Shown one piece after another: positions 34,046-43,818 of a stretch of 64,000 nt of DNA. The DNA is from Pseudomonadales bacterium (lineage in GTDB: Bacteria; Pseudomonadota; Gammaproteobacteria; Pseudomonadales; Azotimanducaceae), in NCBI GenBank assembly GCA_017642855.1, contig JAEPOO010000001.1, positions 1,583,072 to 1,647,071 of the forward strand, written 5' to 3'. The notes under the pieces were generated by a model that did no database searches, was not told where the DNA came from, and worked only from the letters and a program-made list of their open reading frames with translations. Numbering within the stretch: position 1 is the stretch's first letter; each line of letters opens with the position of its first letter. A program made the position numbers and the translations under genes.

Positions 34046-35605
34046 ATGGTTGAAACCAAGACCGGTCACGATCGATCTGACGGCATTTCTTACAACGATA
34101 TCCTTAAAGCGGATAAGGTGCCTCCGCCAGCGGTTTACCTGGAAGACTCCCCCTATCCTGCCGGTGTGACCACAGTTCCAACGCACAAATACTACTCAAA
34201 AGAAGAACATGACCTCGAAGTCGAACGGCTTTGGAAACGCGTCTGGCAGATGGCTTGTCACGAATCTGACATCCCAAATGTCGGCGACACCCATGTTTAT
34301 GACATCGCTTCTCTTTCTTTCCTGATTGTTCGAGTGTCAGAGGATGAAGTCAAAGCCTATCCGAACGCCTGCCTCCATAGAGGTCGCGCACTGTGTGATC
34401 ATCATCGCAAAGAGCTCAGAGTATTCCGATGCCCTTTCCATGGATGGTCCTGGAATTTGGACGGCAGTCTCAAAGAAGTACCCGGTCACTGGGACTTCCC
34501 GTCAGTCACGGAAGAAGAGTACTCACTGCAGGAAATCTCCATCGGCAAATGGGGCGGATTTTACTTCATTAATCCGGACCCGAACTGCGAACCCCTGCAG
34601 GACTTTATCGGCGACTTTGATCGTCATTTCGGCATTCCGTTTGAGCGACGCTTCAAGGCCGCTCACCTGATCAAACGCCTGCCCTGCAACTGGAAAATTG
34701 CTCAGGAAGCGTTCATGGAGTCTTACCATGTGGTCGCAACTCACCCGGAACTATTGGGCTCCTTCTGCGACGTGAACTCCAAGTACGATGCCTGGGGTAA
34801 CTTCTCGCGAGCCATGTCGGCATCCGGCTACCCAAGTCCTCACACACGTCTCGAGGAGAACGCACAGGAATGTTACCCGGACGGCAAGGCTTACCTCAGC
34901 ATGAAGCACATGTTGAGCGGTCACGTTTACCGGAGAATCGAAGAAAACCTGGTAGAGGTAGAAACACCAGATGGTCGAAGGGGCCGCTTTACAGAACATG
35001 CGGAATACCTCGAGGGTGACATCAAATCTGCAGATATCCAGATGTGCAGTTGGGTTGGCGGTAAGATTGTCCCCGGTGAAGAAGAAACACCCATGGTGTA
35101 TCCATCAGACCCGAACGAATATCGCAGCGGCACCGCGCAAACACGACGTGACGCCATGCGCCCGGCATTCGGTGATGAGGTCGACAACATCAGTGATGCC
35201 GATCTGAACGATGCCATCTATTATTCGTTGTTTCCGAACCTTAGCCCATGGGCCGACTTCAATCCCATTTTCTATCGATTCAGACCGGATGGAGACAATC
35301 CTGAACAATCACTGCATGAGGTGATGTACATGATTCCCCTGCCGGAAGGAACACCGATGCCAGAACCGGCAAAGTGCACCTTCCTGGATATTGACGATGA
35401 CTACACCATCGCCGCAGAAATCGGCAGCAACCTCGCCAAGATCTTTAACCAGGACTATGTAAACCACCGAATGGTCCAAAAAGGCGTCAAAAATCATCCA
35501 AAGGGCGAAACGATTTACGCAAGCTACCAGGAATCAAAGATTCGCCACTTCCACGATACCCTGAAGAAGTGGCTGGAAAGCGAAGACCCGCCGAAAAGCA
35601 CCTAG
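34046..35605 (+). CDS. Rieske non-heme iron oxygenase with insertion domain
   Basis: The ATG at 34046 is chosen (GAGGGGG 5 bases upstream), giving 519 residues. Rieske ligands are Cys109-x-His111 and Cys129-x2-His132 (CPFHGW). The mononuclear iron region is EAFMESYHVVATH (about 221-233). Between this and the YYSLFPNLSPW block (about 392) there is an insertion of about 60 residues compared with the Rieske enzyme at 14210-15565; part of it (about 294-339) matches the separate 88-aa protein at 13941-14207. It is transcribed alone. It may act on a related substrate; no reductase is adjacent and no operator palindrome was seen upstream. Confidence 0.9.
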   Translation: MVETKTGHDRSDGISYNDILKADKVPPPAVYLEDSPYPAGVTTVPTHKYYSKEEHDLEVERLWKRVWQMACHESDIPNVGDTHVYDIASLSFLIVRVSEDEVKAYPNACLHRGRALCDHHRKELRVFRCPFHGWSWNLDGSLKEVPGHWDFPSVTEEEYSLQEISIGKWGGFYFINPDPNCEPLQDFIGDFDRHFGIPFERRFKAAHLIKRLPCNWKIAQEAFMESYHVVATHPELLGSFCDVNSKYDAWGNFSRAMSASGYPSPHTRLEENAQECYPDGKAYLSMKHMLSGHVYRRIEENLVEVETPDGRRGRFTEHAEYLEGDIKSADIQMCSWVGGKIVPGEEETPMVYPSDPNEYRSGTAQTRRDAMRPAFGDEVDNISDADLNDAIYYSLFPNLSPWADFNPIFYRFRPDGDNPEQSLHEVMYMIPLPEGTPMPEPAKCTFLDIDDDYTIAAEIGSNLAKIFNQDYVNHRMVQKGVKNHPKGETIYASYQESKIRHFHDTLKKWLESEDPPKST

Positions 35606-35647
35606 TCTGTGTCAGGCACATCTCCTGAGCTGGTCAGGAGATTCCGT

Positions 35648-36010
35648 CTAGCCCGCCTCGCGGATGCAGTAGGTGTTCAACCACTCGACCGCCTCGTCAT
35701 AGCAACGTGTCACGTGGAAATCGACGACATCACCGAGATAAGCATGCAACATACGCAGCATGCCGAAGCTCACATCATCGTTGACCACGGTTGCTACCAT
35801 GCAGTCCTGATCACTGAAGGCACTGCGTCCTCGGCATCCCAGCAGGTCGCTTGCCAGTTTTTGAATCTCAAGGGTCGACATCGCGATCGTTGCTTTGCGC
35901 AAATCTACCAACCAGCAGGCGCTCCCCTGAAAGCCTTCACGTGCACTCAGATGCAGTTCACCAAGCAACCGCGCATCAGAGACTTCGCCATTTAACGTAG
36001 AAACATACAT
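35648..36010 (-). CDS. Hypothetical protein, possible STAS/SpoIIAA-like fold
   Basis: A 120-residue protein with GGAGGG about 6 bases before its ATG. The pattern of alternating strands and helices (YVSTLNGEVSDARLLGELHL, WLVDLRKATIAMST, then a CRG segment and a C-terminal DEAVEWLN helix) resembles SpoIIAA-like proteins and a similar protein at 58915. This is a fold guess; no catalytic residue or family signature can be assigned. It is convergent with the Rieske gene. Confidence 0.5.
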   Translation of the reverse strand: MYVSTLNGEVSDARLLGELHLSAREGFQGSACWLVDLRKATIAMSTLEIQKLASDLLGCRGRSAFSDQDCMVATVVNDDVSFGMLRMLHAYLGDVVDFHVTRCYDEAVEWLNTYCIREAG

Positions 36011-36104
36011 GTGAGACCCTCCAAATTATGGCGGGGCATCATAGAGGTGACTGGAGGGGAGTAGCAGTCAGATACCGTGAGACAGCGTTAAATGGCCTGT
36101 AAGC

Positions 36105-37712
36105 TCACGATTTCAGGGGAACAACAATGCCAAAGGAGCGGGCAAGATCTCCCAGCACTTCCAGAACCGCTGATCGATCTGATTCTGATTTGATCCAGTT
36201 GCACACGAGCGTCTCAAGATCTCGATCCAGGTGCTGTTCAATGGCATAAGCCCGCCGTAGACAATCCACCGCTCGTGCTTTCTGACCTGCTCTGGCATAG
36301 ATCAAGGCACCCCCGATATAGGCGACAGAAAAATCCGGTGGGATGTAAGCCGTTTCGAAGAGCCGAACGCCTTCCAGAGGATCCGTTCCCAAAAACCATT
36401 CCTGCATCAGGTAGGCCAGCCGATAACCGACGCCAGAGTGATAGCGCATGCCACCGCGCTCAAGCAGATTTGTTCCAACTTCCCAATCGCCGGAGAGGCC
36501 AATAAAAGCACCACAGTGATGCAGCAGATCCGAGTTTCTCGGATTCAGTCGCAAGCATTCTTCGATCGAGGCACGAAATGCAACCAGTTCATTGCGGAAG
36601 AAATAACACTGGGCAAGCGTGTAGTGACCAATCGCATTCTCAGGATCAATGGTGATGCCCTGGTTCACCAGGAAGAGTGCGCGATCCAAGGCATCGGCGT
36701 CTTCGCCTTCCGGATTCATCCGATAGACAACCTCATCCAGCTTCAACATGGCGTAAATAACATAGCCATAAGCAAAGCCTGGATCACGATTCAGCAATTC
36801 CCTGACCTGAGCACGCACGGCGGCGTGATTCTGTTTCGTTTTGTCGCGAAGGCGATATAGATGCCAGCGCAAGATACAATCGCTCGCCTGCCAGTCCGCC
36901 GGCGCAACACCCAAGCGTTTCCTGATCGCAGACATGCCGAGAACACCTGTCGGCGCCGCCAGGGACCGAGACAACTCGCCAGCCAAATTTCTGGCAGTGT
37001 CGAGCACGTCTTCCAAATCCAGATCGTAACGCTTCGCCCAGATATTGTGATTCAACAGGAGGTCCGTCACTGAGAAATGAATGTTGGCCTGCTGACCGTC
37101 AGATTGAATCGTGCTTTTCACGAGAAATTCACAATCGAACTCGTCTCGGCATCGTCTGTGTACGTCACGATCAGAGCCTGACAAACCAGAAGCATCAACG
37201 AAGTGAAATTCTTTGTAGGGGTAGAGCTCATTTAACACTTCTACCCGCAGCCCTGTGACTAATCGTTTCTCCGCTTCGCTATCGCTCACAGTATCAAACG
37301 CAAGGATAGCAACAGCCGGTCCGGCGGAAGGCACGAAATGGGATTCCAGTGAATGTTGAGGAGGCGCCTCGCGCTGGGTAAATCTTGGTCGATAGCTGCC
37401 TTTTGGTATCTCTATCACCATGTTGACCATCGGGTCTTCGGCGTAAGCGGCTTCAAGCATCCGACGCAGACGTCCCAATTCCACTCGAACACCCGAATCA
37501 ACACTGGGATCAAAGTCAGCAGGCTTGTTCAGTCCCTCGACTCCGACGGTATAGCCCTTAAGTCGTTCACCCTCACCGGCCAATTCCTGTCTAACCAGAT
37601 AAGTTAGCAGCTGCACAATGACCGGCGATCGAGCAAACGAAGGCAGCTCTACCAGATGTTTCAAGTGGTGTTGGATTTGTGCCGCTTCTTCAACCGAATA
37701 AGGCGTGGACAT
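36105..37712 (-). CDS. TPR-containing regulator-like protein with N-terminal winged-helix-type domain
   Basis: A 535-residue cytosolic protein. The N-terminus (LPSFARSPVIVQLLTYLVRQ, GEGERLKGYTVGVEGLNKPADFDPSVDSGVRVELGRLRRMLE) is the domain seen in proteins often annotated as adenylate cyclase-like/TPR regulators. The middle has AVAILAFDTVSDSEAEKRLVTGLRVEV, as in CadC-like and cyclase-associated TolB-type segments. The C-terminal half holds TPR-like helices (ENAIGHYTLAQCYFFRNE, PRNSDLLHHCGAF). No cyclase domain is present. A signalling or regulatory role is inferred; it is near the crotonase gene but separate. Confidence 0.75.
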   Translation of the reverse strand: MSTPYSVEEAAQIQHHLKHLVELPSFARSPVIVQLLTYLVRQELAGEGERLKGYTVGVEGLNKPADFDPSVDSGVRVELGRLRRMLEAAYAEDPMVNMVIEIPKGSYRPRFTQREAPPQHSLESHFVPSAGPAVAILAFDTVSDSEAEKRLVTGLRVEVLNELYPYKEFHFVDASGLSGSDRDVHRRCRDEFDCEFLVKSTIQSDGQQANIHFSVTDLLLNHNIWAKRYDLDLEDVLDTARNLAGELSRSLAAPTGVLGMSAIRKRLGVAPADWQASDCILRWHLYRLRDKTKQNHAAVRAQVRELLNRDPGFAYGYVIYAMLKLDEVVYRMNPEGEDADALDRALFLVNQGITIDPENAIGHYTLAQCYFFRNELVAFRASIEECLRLNPRNSDLLHHCGAFIGLSGDWEVGTNLLERGGMRYHSGVGYRLAYLMQEWFLGTDPLEGVRLFETAYIPPDFSVAYIGGALIYARAGQKARAVDCLRRAYAIEQHLDRDLETLVCNWIKSESDRSAVLEVLGDLARSFGIVVPLKS

Positions 37713-37741
37713 ACCGTCGAGAATACACCAGGTGCGCCTGA

Positions 37742-38398
37742 CTAGTTAAGATCTGCTGCCATTCTGGCCAGGGGATTTTCACGCAGTTTACGCTTCTGGG
37801 CGCCATAGACCTGGGTCGGCAGTTCCGCCAGCGTCGTTGCGGCCTCGATACAGGTCGCCTCTACCTTGTCCGCATCCACCACGTGATCCAGGAAGCCAGC
37901 ATCGCGCGCCTCTTCCGGAGGAAACAGTTGAGCCTGAATGACTGCTGCAGTCTGATGCCGCTTGGACAAACGAGTGCGGGCCAGTTCAAAGCCGAACACC
38001 GGCAAGACCATGCTGATGGCCGTTTCATTCAATCCGATTCTGAAATCACCTGAAGCACCCACCCGAGTATCTGACGCGAGCAGCATAAAGGCTCCCGCGG
38101 CGATTGCGTGCCCAGTCGAGCCGGCAACGAGCGGCATAGGATAACTAAACATGCGATGCATCATTGCCGCACCTCTACCGACAAGACTGGCCGCCGCTTC
38201 AGGTCCTTTTTGAATTTCCTTCAGATCAAAGCCTGCCGAGAACATGCCCTCACGACCAAGCACAACCACAGCGCCTGCTTCCTGCTCGGCTTTATCCAGG
38301 CCGTCCATCATTTGATCGATAAATGCGTGACTCACGGCGTTGGCCTTGCCGTCATCAAACCTGAGTATCGCGATACTGTTTTCGAGTGAGTAAGTCAT
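37742..38398 (-). CDS. Enoyl-CoA hydratase/isomerase (crotonase) family protein
   Basis: A 218-residue crotonase-fold protein, shorter than usual (about 260). The oxyanion-hole segment FSAGFDLKEIQ and AGSTGHAIAAGAFMLLASDTRVG are present. The two catalytic Glu of enoyl-CoA hydratase are not evident: the position after the second loop reads NETAISMVLPVFG, so a hydratase role is uncertain and isomerase or other activity is possible. It is a single gene, with a 44-base gap to the RND pump genes. Confidence 0.82.
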   Translation of the reverse strand: MTYSLENSIAILRFDDGKANAVSHAFIDQMMDGLDKAEQEAGAVVVLGREGMFSAGFDLKEIQKGPEAAASLVGRGAAMMHRMFSYPMPLVAGSTGHAIAAGAFMLLASDTRVGASGDFRIGLNETAISMVLPVFGFELARTRLSKRHQTAAVIQAQLFPPEEARDAGFLDHVVDADKVEATCIEAATTLAELPTQVYGAQKRKLRENPLARMAADLN

Positions 38399-38442
38399 GT
38401 GGCTCCCTAGCAGACTAAAACCAAAGCCACATTATAAGCATG

Positions 38443-41400
38443 CTATTGGGTCAAGCCGAACCGCGACATATAAGAACGGGATTTCTCGACAACCTTATCC
38501 CTGACAGGCGCCAACTGGTAAGGAATCGCGAGTAACGCTGGTGTTGCGACCAGAGTCAGAATCGAAGCGAACGCCATACCTGAAACGATAGCTTGCGACA
38601 GAGGCACCCAAAGCGCAGACATCTGGCTGCCATAGAGGATGTTCCGGTTGATCAGATCAACACTGAAATTCATCGCCAATGGTAAGAGACCGAAAACAGT
38701 TGTAAGGGTTGTCAATGCAACCGGACGCAGTCGCTGTGCACCGGTTCGGACAATCAAGGTAACGTAGTCCAGTTCCGGGTGTTTTCGTTTCACATGGTTA
38801 AACGTATCGATAAGAACAATATTGTTGTTCACGACAATGCCCGCTAGCGCCACGATACCAATACCCGTCAACAAAGAGCTGAACGGTCGATCGGTGACCA
38901 GCAGACCAATCAAAACACCGGCAGTCGACATCACCACGGCAAACAGAATCAGGAACGCCTGATAAAGACTGTTGAATTGGGTCACCAGCAAGACAAACAT
39001 CAGAAGCAGGGATAACAAGAAAGCAACCTGTGTGAATGCCTGGGATTCCTGCTGTTCCTCGTTGTCTCCTCTGAAATCAATATCTAGATCCGGATGGAAA
39101 TTCTGAGCTGCCAGCCACGCCTGCATTTCTTTCACTTTGTCATCAGCGAGCACACCAGGCATGACACCCGCTTTAATATACTCCACCGGTTTGCCATCAA
39201 CTCGCTGAATTGTATCGGTGTTCTGCGCAGCTTCCCGGGTCACAAAGTTCGCAATCGGCACGAGCCCCTGAGGCGTCAGAATTTTCAGCTGATCCAGTGC
39301 GTGAATTCCACGATCTTTCTCGGGGTAACGCACCCGAATATCAACGGCATCATCTGATTTATCGGGTCGGTACTCACCGATTTTCACGCCATTGGTGATC
39401 AACTGAACCGCCAGGCCAACAGAAGTTACATCTGCGCCATATAGTGCTGCCTGGGCACGATCGACAGTGAGCTTCCATTCAACACCTGGCAGGGATTGCG
39501 TGTCCTCAATGTCACGAATTCCCTCTACAGTATTCAGGTATGCCAGTACTTCTTCCACCGCAGGTTCGAGCAACTCGCGATTAAACGACGAAAACTGAAC
39601 TTCGATTGGCTTGCCCTGGTTGGGCCCTTGCTGCATCTCCTCCACTTCGATCGTGAAGCCGGACAGAGAATTCGTGCGCTCACGAATCTCCTCCATCACT
39701 TCCGATCCGGAGATCGTTCGCTGGGACTCCGGCAAGAGTTCAATGAACATCTGGCCAATTCGATCTGAGGATCCTCGAGAAGGGCCACCTGGCACCATCG
39801 TCCACAAGTTGATGTCTTTGATGCCATCAACCTCAACGACAATGTCTTCAACTTCCTGAACCAGCTCATTGATTTCAACGGCCGACATGTTGCCTCGAGC
39901 TTTCACCCGAACCATCGCGAACTGTGGTTCTGAATCAGAGAAGAAAATAACGCCTTTACCGAAGCTGCTATAAGCCGCAAAGCTACCCCAAAGGACACCA
40001 ATGGTCAGACCCAACGTGACGAACGCATGCTTCGAGCACCAACGAAGAACTCGTGAATAGAATCCTGTTAATCCACCTAACGTAGTTGGATCACCGTTCT
40101 CCATGATGTCGAGGTTACGCTTGAAGTCGTCCTGGTCTTTTTCAGCCTTACCGAGGACGGCACCGATGGTCGGACCAAAGACAAGGGCGTATAAAAGACT
40201 GCCCGCTAAAACGGTAAACACGGTCACCGGCAGGTAACGCATGAACTTGCCGACCATGCCTGGCCAGAACATCAGCGGCAGGAAAGCTGCGAGCGTCGTC
40301 GCAACGGAAGCCACCACCGGCCAGAACATGCGTTTCGCCGCATCGGCATAAGCCTGTCGACGATGCATGCCTTCAATCATGCGCCGGTCTGCGTACTCGG
40401 TGACAACGATAGCACCATCGATCAACATGCCCAGGGCGAGCAGCATCCCGAACATCACCATGAAGTTATAGGTGAAACCAATGAGGTTCAAAATGGTGAT
40501 CGCGAACACAAGGGAAACGGGAATACCGAGCCCAACAATCATTCCCGAGCGGATACCCATGGCCGCAACGACAATAATCATCACAAGCGCCAGGGCCGTC
40601 AGGATATTGCCCTGAAGTTCACGCACCTGGCTTTCCGCAAAAGGTGCCTGATCCTGTGTGTAGAAAACTTCTACCTGCCCGGGCAGATCCGCCCGCGCAC
40701 GTTCCACAATTCTTTTCGCATCGCGCACGGTATCAATAATATTCGCGTTACCACGCTTGATGACGTTGATGGAGATCGCGCGTTGGCCGTTCACCCTTGC
40801 ATAGCTGGACCGGTCTTTAAACGCACGACGCACTGTCGCTATATCTTTCACCGTGACAACCGCATCGCCACCGGTTTTAACCGGCAACTCAAAGAGATCG
40901 TTCGCAGTTTCGATAACGCTGGGCACCTTGACCGAAAAGCGCCCTTCACCGGTATCGATGCTGCCTGCTGGCACCAGTCGATTGTTTCTTGCAAGGGTAC
41001 CGATAAGTTCTTCACCGGATATCTGGTAGTACTCGAGGGCAACCGGATCAATGATGATCTCGAGTACTTCTTCACGATGGCCCTGTAATTCAGCGTTCAG
41101 AACCGTCGGCAAACTCTCAATTTCATTCCTCAGGTCAAGGGCGATGTTATAAAGCACTCGTTCAGGCACGCTATCGCCAACGAGATTCACCTGCAGGATC
41201 GGGAAGTCTGCCGTGGTTTCCTCAATGATTGTGGGTTCTTCAGCGGTGCTGGGCAGCTCGGCTTTGGCGCGATCTACTGCATCACGTACGTCGATCAGCG
41301 CTGCATCAATATCATGGTCAGCATCAAATTCGACAAACACCATGCCGAAGTTTTCTGTCGCATAAGCATTGATCTCTTCAACGCCCTCGACACTTCTCAG

Positions 41401-41613
41401 CTCAATCTCGAGAGGCATCACCAAAAGGCGTTCAGCATCTTCAGGAGAGATACCTTCATGGAAGACCATGACCTGGTAGAAGGGAACCTGTATGTAAGGA
41501 TCAGCTTCAATGGAAATGGCTCGCATAGATGCCACGCCAGCAATGATCACCATCAACATTAAGAGCAGCGTTGTGCGCGTCCGATTGACCGCCGCATCAA
41601 CCAGCGAGTTCAC
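38443..41613 (-). CDS. RND-family efflux pump, inner-membrane permease
   Basis: A 1056-residue proton-driven transporter of the AcrB/hydrophobe-amphiphile efflux class. Two repeats of TM1 plus a large periplasmic loop plus TM bundle are evident, the second ending IVALAGIVVNNNIVLIDTFNH. The TM4 proton-relay region GMLLALGMLIDGAIVVTEYA contains the conserved Asp. It overlaps the membrane-fusion gene stop (41610-41613). The outer-membrane channel gene is not in the window. Substrate range unknown; it could export toxic hydrophobic intermediates. Confidence 0.93.
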   Translation of the reverse strand: MNSLVDAAVNRTRTTLLLMLMVIIAGVASMRAISIEADPYIQVPFYQVMVFHEGISPEDAERLLVMPLEIELRSVEGVEEINAYATENFGMVFVEFDADHDIDAALIDVRDAVDRAKAELPSTAEEPTIIEETTADFPILQVNLVGDSVPERVLYNIALDLRNEIESLPTVLNAELQGHREEVLEIIIDPVALEYYQISGEELIGTLARNNRLVPAGSIDTGEGRFSVKVPSVIETANDLFELPVKTGGDAVVTVKDIATVRRAFKDRSSYARVNGQRAISINVIKRGNANIIDTVRDAKRIVERARADLPGQVEVFYTQDQAPFAESQVRELQGNILTALALVMIIVVAAMGIRSGMIVGLGIPVSLVFAITILNLIGFTYNFMVMFGMLLALGMLIDGAIVVTEYADRRMIEGMHRRQAYADAAKRMFWPVVASVATTLAAFLPLMFWPGMVGKFMRYLPVTVFTVLAGSLLYALVFGPTIGAVLGKAEKDQDDFKRNLDIMENGDPTTLGGLTGFYSRVLRWCSKHAFVTLGLTIGVLWGSFAAYSSFGKGVIFFSDSEPQFAMVRVKARGNMSAVEINELVQEVEDIVVEVDGIKDINLWTMVPGGPSRGSSDRIGQMFIELLPESQRTISGSEVMEEIRERTNSLSGFTIEVEEMQQGPNQGKPIEVQFSSFNRELLEPAVEEVLAYLNTVEGIRDIEDTQSLPGVEWKLTVDRAQAALYGADVTSVGLAVQLITNGVKIGEYRPDKSDDAVDIRVRYPEKDRGIHALDQLKILTPQGLVPIANFVTREAAQNTDTIQRVDGKPVEYIKAGVMPGVLADDKVKEMQAWLAAQNFHPDLDIDFRGDNEEQQESQAFTQVAFLLSLLLMFVLLVTQFNSLYQAFLILFAVVMSTAGVLIGLLVTDRPFSSLLTGIGIVALAGIVVNNNIVLIDTFNHVKRKHPELDYVTLIVRTGAQRLRPVALTTLTTVFGLLPLAMNFSVDLINRNILYGSQMSALWVPLSQAIVSGMAFASILTLVATPALLAIPYQLAPVRDKVVEKSRSYMSRFGLTQ

Positions 41614-42737
41614 AGGGTTGCCCCTTCAGGTTCACCTGTTTGCACAAAGTCGATTGGCATGTGTGAGGGATCAACCAATTCACCGGCAACCACCAGCTGT
41701 TGACCAACCACAATGATCTGGGCAACTTCTGGAAGCCCGGTAACCCAGACACCATCCGGTTCATCAATCACGATATCAATCGGGTTGAAGACAACTCTAT
41801 GGTCAGCATTGATCGTTCGAACACCCAGCTGGCCATCATCATCCAGCACCAACAGGGCAGGTGATATCTTCTGTGCCCTGATGTTCTCAACCGGTATTTC
41901 AATCTGCGCAGTCAGACCGCTAGGAATGTGAAAGTCGTCATTCTCAACTTCAATGTTGATGGGATAGGTACGTGTCGCTTGTTCTGCAGTCTTGGCGACG
42001 AACGTCACCACACCTTCAATAACTTCACCCGTTGAGAGGGTTGCCTGGGCCATCTGCCCTGGTTCGAGATAGCGGCGTTCCCCTTCTGTGACGTTACCGA
42101 CAAACAGCATCGGATCCAGATCCACCAGGGTGACGCAATCAGAACCCGGCGCGACAAATTGGCCGACTTCCATATGCTTTTCTTCTACGACACCGAGGAA
42201 CGGCGCACGAATACTGAGTCGTTCCTGCTCCAGCCTTCTTCGCTCAAGGATAGCGTCAGCCGCAGCAAGTCTGGCGCGCGTTTGCGCAATGGCGGTCTCT
42301 GACTGAAGACCTTCCTTAGAGAGTCGCTGACTGCCTTCGAATTCGATTTTCGCCTGCTCGACCGCCGCTTTTGCTTCCACGAATCCGACTTCACGATCTT
42401 CCACAGAGATTCGGCACAACAGATCGCCTTCATCAACGATGTCACCACGCTCCACAGGACGTTCGACGACAAGCCCGGACACCTGTGACTGGATAACAAC
42501 AGATCGTTTCGCTTCGGTTCGCCCCCGCACGGACAGGGTTCGTTCCTGTTCACTGGCGTGAACAGTTGCCACTCTGACTCGAGTGGGAGGATTTTCTTCC
42601 GCCATTGCGGCGATCCGCTGGTTTTGTTCCGCCACATTCATCGCAGGCGGTTCAGGGTCATCTCCTAACTGGCCGGAGGCTAACCATAGGGCAACCAGCG
42701 CGGCTACAATGCCGGCACTAAGGTACGTGGCTCGCAT
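41610..42737 (-). CDS. RND efflux pump periplasmic adaptor (membrane-fusion protein)
   Basis: The ATG at 42737 (MRATYLSAGIVAALVALWLASG) gives a signal-anchor start; an upstream in-frame extension lacks such features. The 375-residue protein has the adaptor domain order: lipoyl/barrel-sandwich halves (VVIQSQVSGLVVERPVERGDIV and RAPFLGVVEEKHMEVGQFVAPG), a helical hairpin between them (KAAVEQAKIEFEGSQRLS), then the beta-barrel. It links the pump to an outer-membrane channel in the periplasm. It overlaps the pump gene by four bases. Confidence 0.92.
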   Translation of the reverse strand: MRATYLSAGIVAALVALWLASGQLGDDPEPPAMNVAEQNQRIAAMAEENPPTRVRVATVHASEQERTLSVRGRTEAKRSVVIQSQVSGLVVERPVERGDIVDEGDLLCRISVEDREVGFVEAKAAVEQAKIEFEGSQRLSKEGLQSETAIAQTRARLAAADAILERRRLEQERLSIRAPFLGVVEEKHMEVGQFVAPGSDCVTLVDLDPMLFVGNVTEGERRYLEPGQMAQATLSTGEVIEGVVTFVAKTAEQATRTYPINIEVENDDFHIPSGLTAQIEIPVENIRAQKISPALLVLDDDGQLGVRTINADHRVVFNPIDIVIDEPDGVWVTGLPEVAQIIVVGQQLVVAGELVDPSHMPIDFVQTGEPEGATL

Positions 42738-42904
42738 GGGCGCGTACTCTAGTCCTTGTAACGACAAATGCCAAGGAAAAGCCGGTAGATGGAGTGTTAT
42801 CCGAGAGAAAACACGGTTTCTTACCGACACCTAAGAAATACGCACACCGCTTTCGCCTGAATAGCACGAGCCAAGTCAGGGATTCTGGAGTTATTCCGAA
42901 TAAA

Positions 42905-43351
42905 TCAGGCCGTCTCCAAAAACCCGAACTTTCGGCGCATCGCGCCTTTTAGAGCGACATAAAGCAGCAAGCCTACCGGGCCTGCCATGAGGGTTAGTAC
43001 CAACGGGATCACGATTGCCAGATGAAGAATTTCTTCCCGCTTGGCGTCTCGAACCATCCATGCACCAACGAAGAGGTCAAAAATCAGGTAGTGCGTCCAT
43101 GCCGCGACCACGCTGCCGGGGTCCGTAAATGCCATCATCAACGATTGCAGCGAATCCATACCACCACCCTCAGCACCGCCGAGAATCAACCCGCTAATCA
43201 TGTAATAGGCGTAAACCAGACCGAATAACACGGGCACCAGTCCTGAGTGCACCAGCACCTGAGTGACTTTGTGATGTGGAAGGAACAGCAATAACACCCA
43301 AAAGGGCAAAATCGCTGCATTAATGATGGTAAAGACAGTGTCTGGGGTCAT
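42905..43351 (-). CDS. ABA4-like integral membrane protein
   Basis: A 148-residue protein with four predicted membrane helices (AAILPFWVLLLFLP, LVPVLFGLVYAYYMISGLI, HYLIFDLFVGAWMV, LAIVIPLVLTLMAGPVGLLLYVAL). The THYLIFDLFVGAWM and GPVGLLLY blocks match the ABA4-like family, named for a plant carotenoid-related protein; bacterial function unknown. It is divergent from the MAPEG gene with a 62-base gap. Confidence 0.8.
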   Translation of the reverse strand: MTPDTVFTIINAAILPFWVLLLFLPHHKVTQVLVHSGLVPVLFGLVYAYYMISGLILGGAEGGGMDSLQSLMMAFTDPGSVVAAWTHYLIFDLFVGAWMVRDAKREEILHLAIVIPLVLTLMAGPVGLLLYVALKGAMRRKFGFLETA

Positions 43352-43413
43352 GCCTTCGGTCTCCCTAGTTTACGGTACACTCCATCGTAGTTTATTCACG
43401 CCAAGAGAAAAAC

Positions 43414-43818
43414 ATGATCGACATCACCTATCCCGGAATCGTTAGCGGTCTTGCCCTGCTGGTCTACTACTTCACTTTGTACAAGTCCGGTATGGCGCGA
43501 GGCAAATATGATGTACCGGCACCTTCCCACGACGGGCCAGATGAATATCTATGGCATGTCAGGGCACACCAGAACACGCTAGAACACCTGGTTCTTTTTT
43601 TGCCCGCCCTGTGGCTCTTTGCCTATTCAGTCAGCCCGCTCTGGGCAGCGGCGATCGGAATCTTCTGGCCAGTCGGCCGATTGGCCTATGCGCTGGGTTA
43701 CTACAAAGCGCCAGAGAATAGAATGCCGGGACTTTTGATCAGCATGCCGCCGGTCTACATTCTTGTTTTAGGATCCCTGATCGGCTTCGGGCTCGATCTC
43801 GCACGCCAGCTCACTTAG
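43414..43818 (+). CDS. MAPEG-family membrane protein
   Basis: A 134-residue four-helix membrane protein. The HVRAHQNTLEHLVLFLPALWLFA block with R, N and E is the MAPEG (membrane-associated eicosanoid/glutathione metabolism) signature. Bacterial members may have glutathione transferase or peroxidase activity. Its 3' end overlaps the 3' end of the convergent gene 43768-44388 by 51 bases. Confidence 0.88.
   Translation: MIDITYPGIVSGLALLVYYFTLYKSGMARGKYDVPAPSHDGPDEYLWHVRAHQNTLEHLVLFLPALWLFAYSVSPLWAAAIGIFWPVGRLAYALGYYKAPENRMPGLLISMPPVYILVLGSLIGFGLDLARQLT

Noticed and set aside
42738..42830. N-terminal extension of the RND adaptor
   Set aside because: The signal-anchor begins at the ATG at 42737; the extension lacks signal features.
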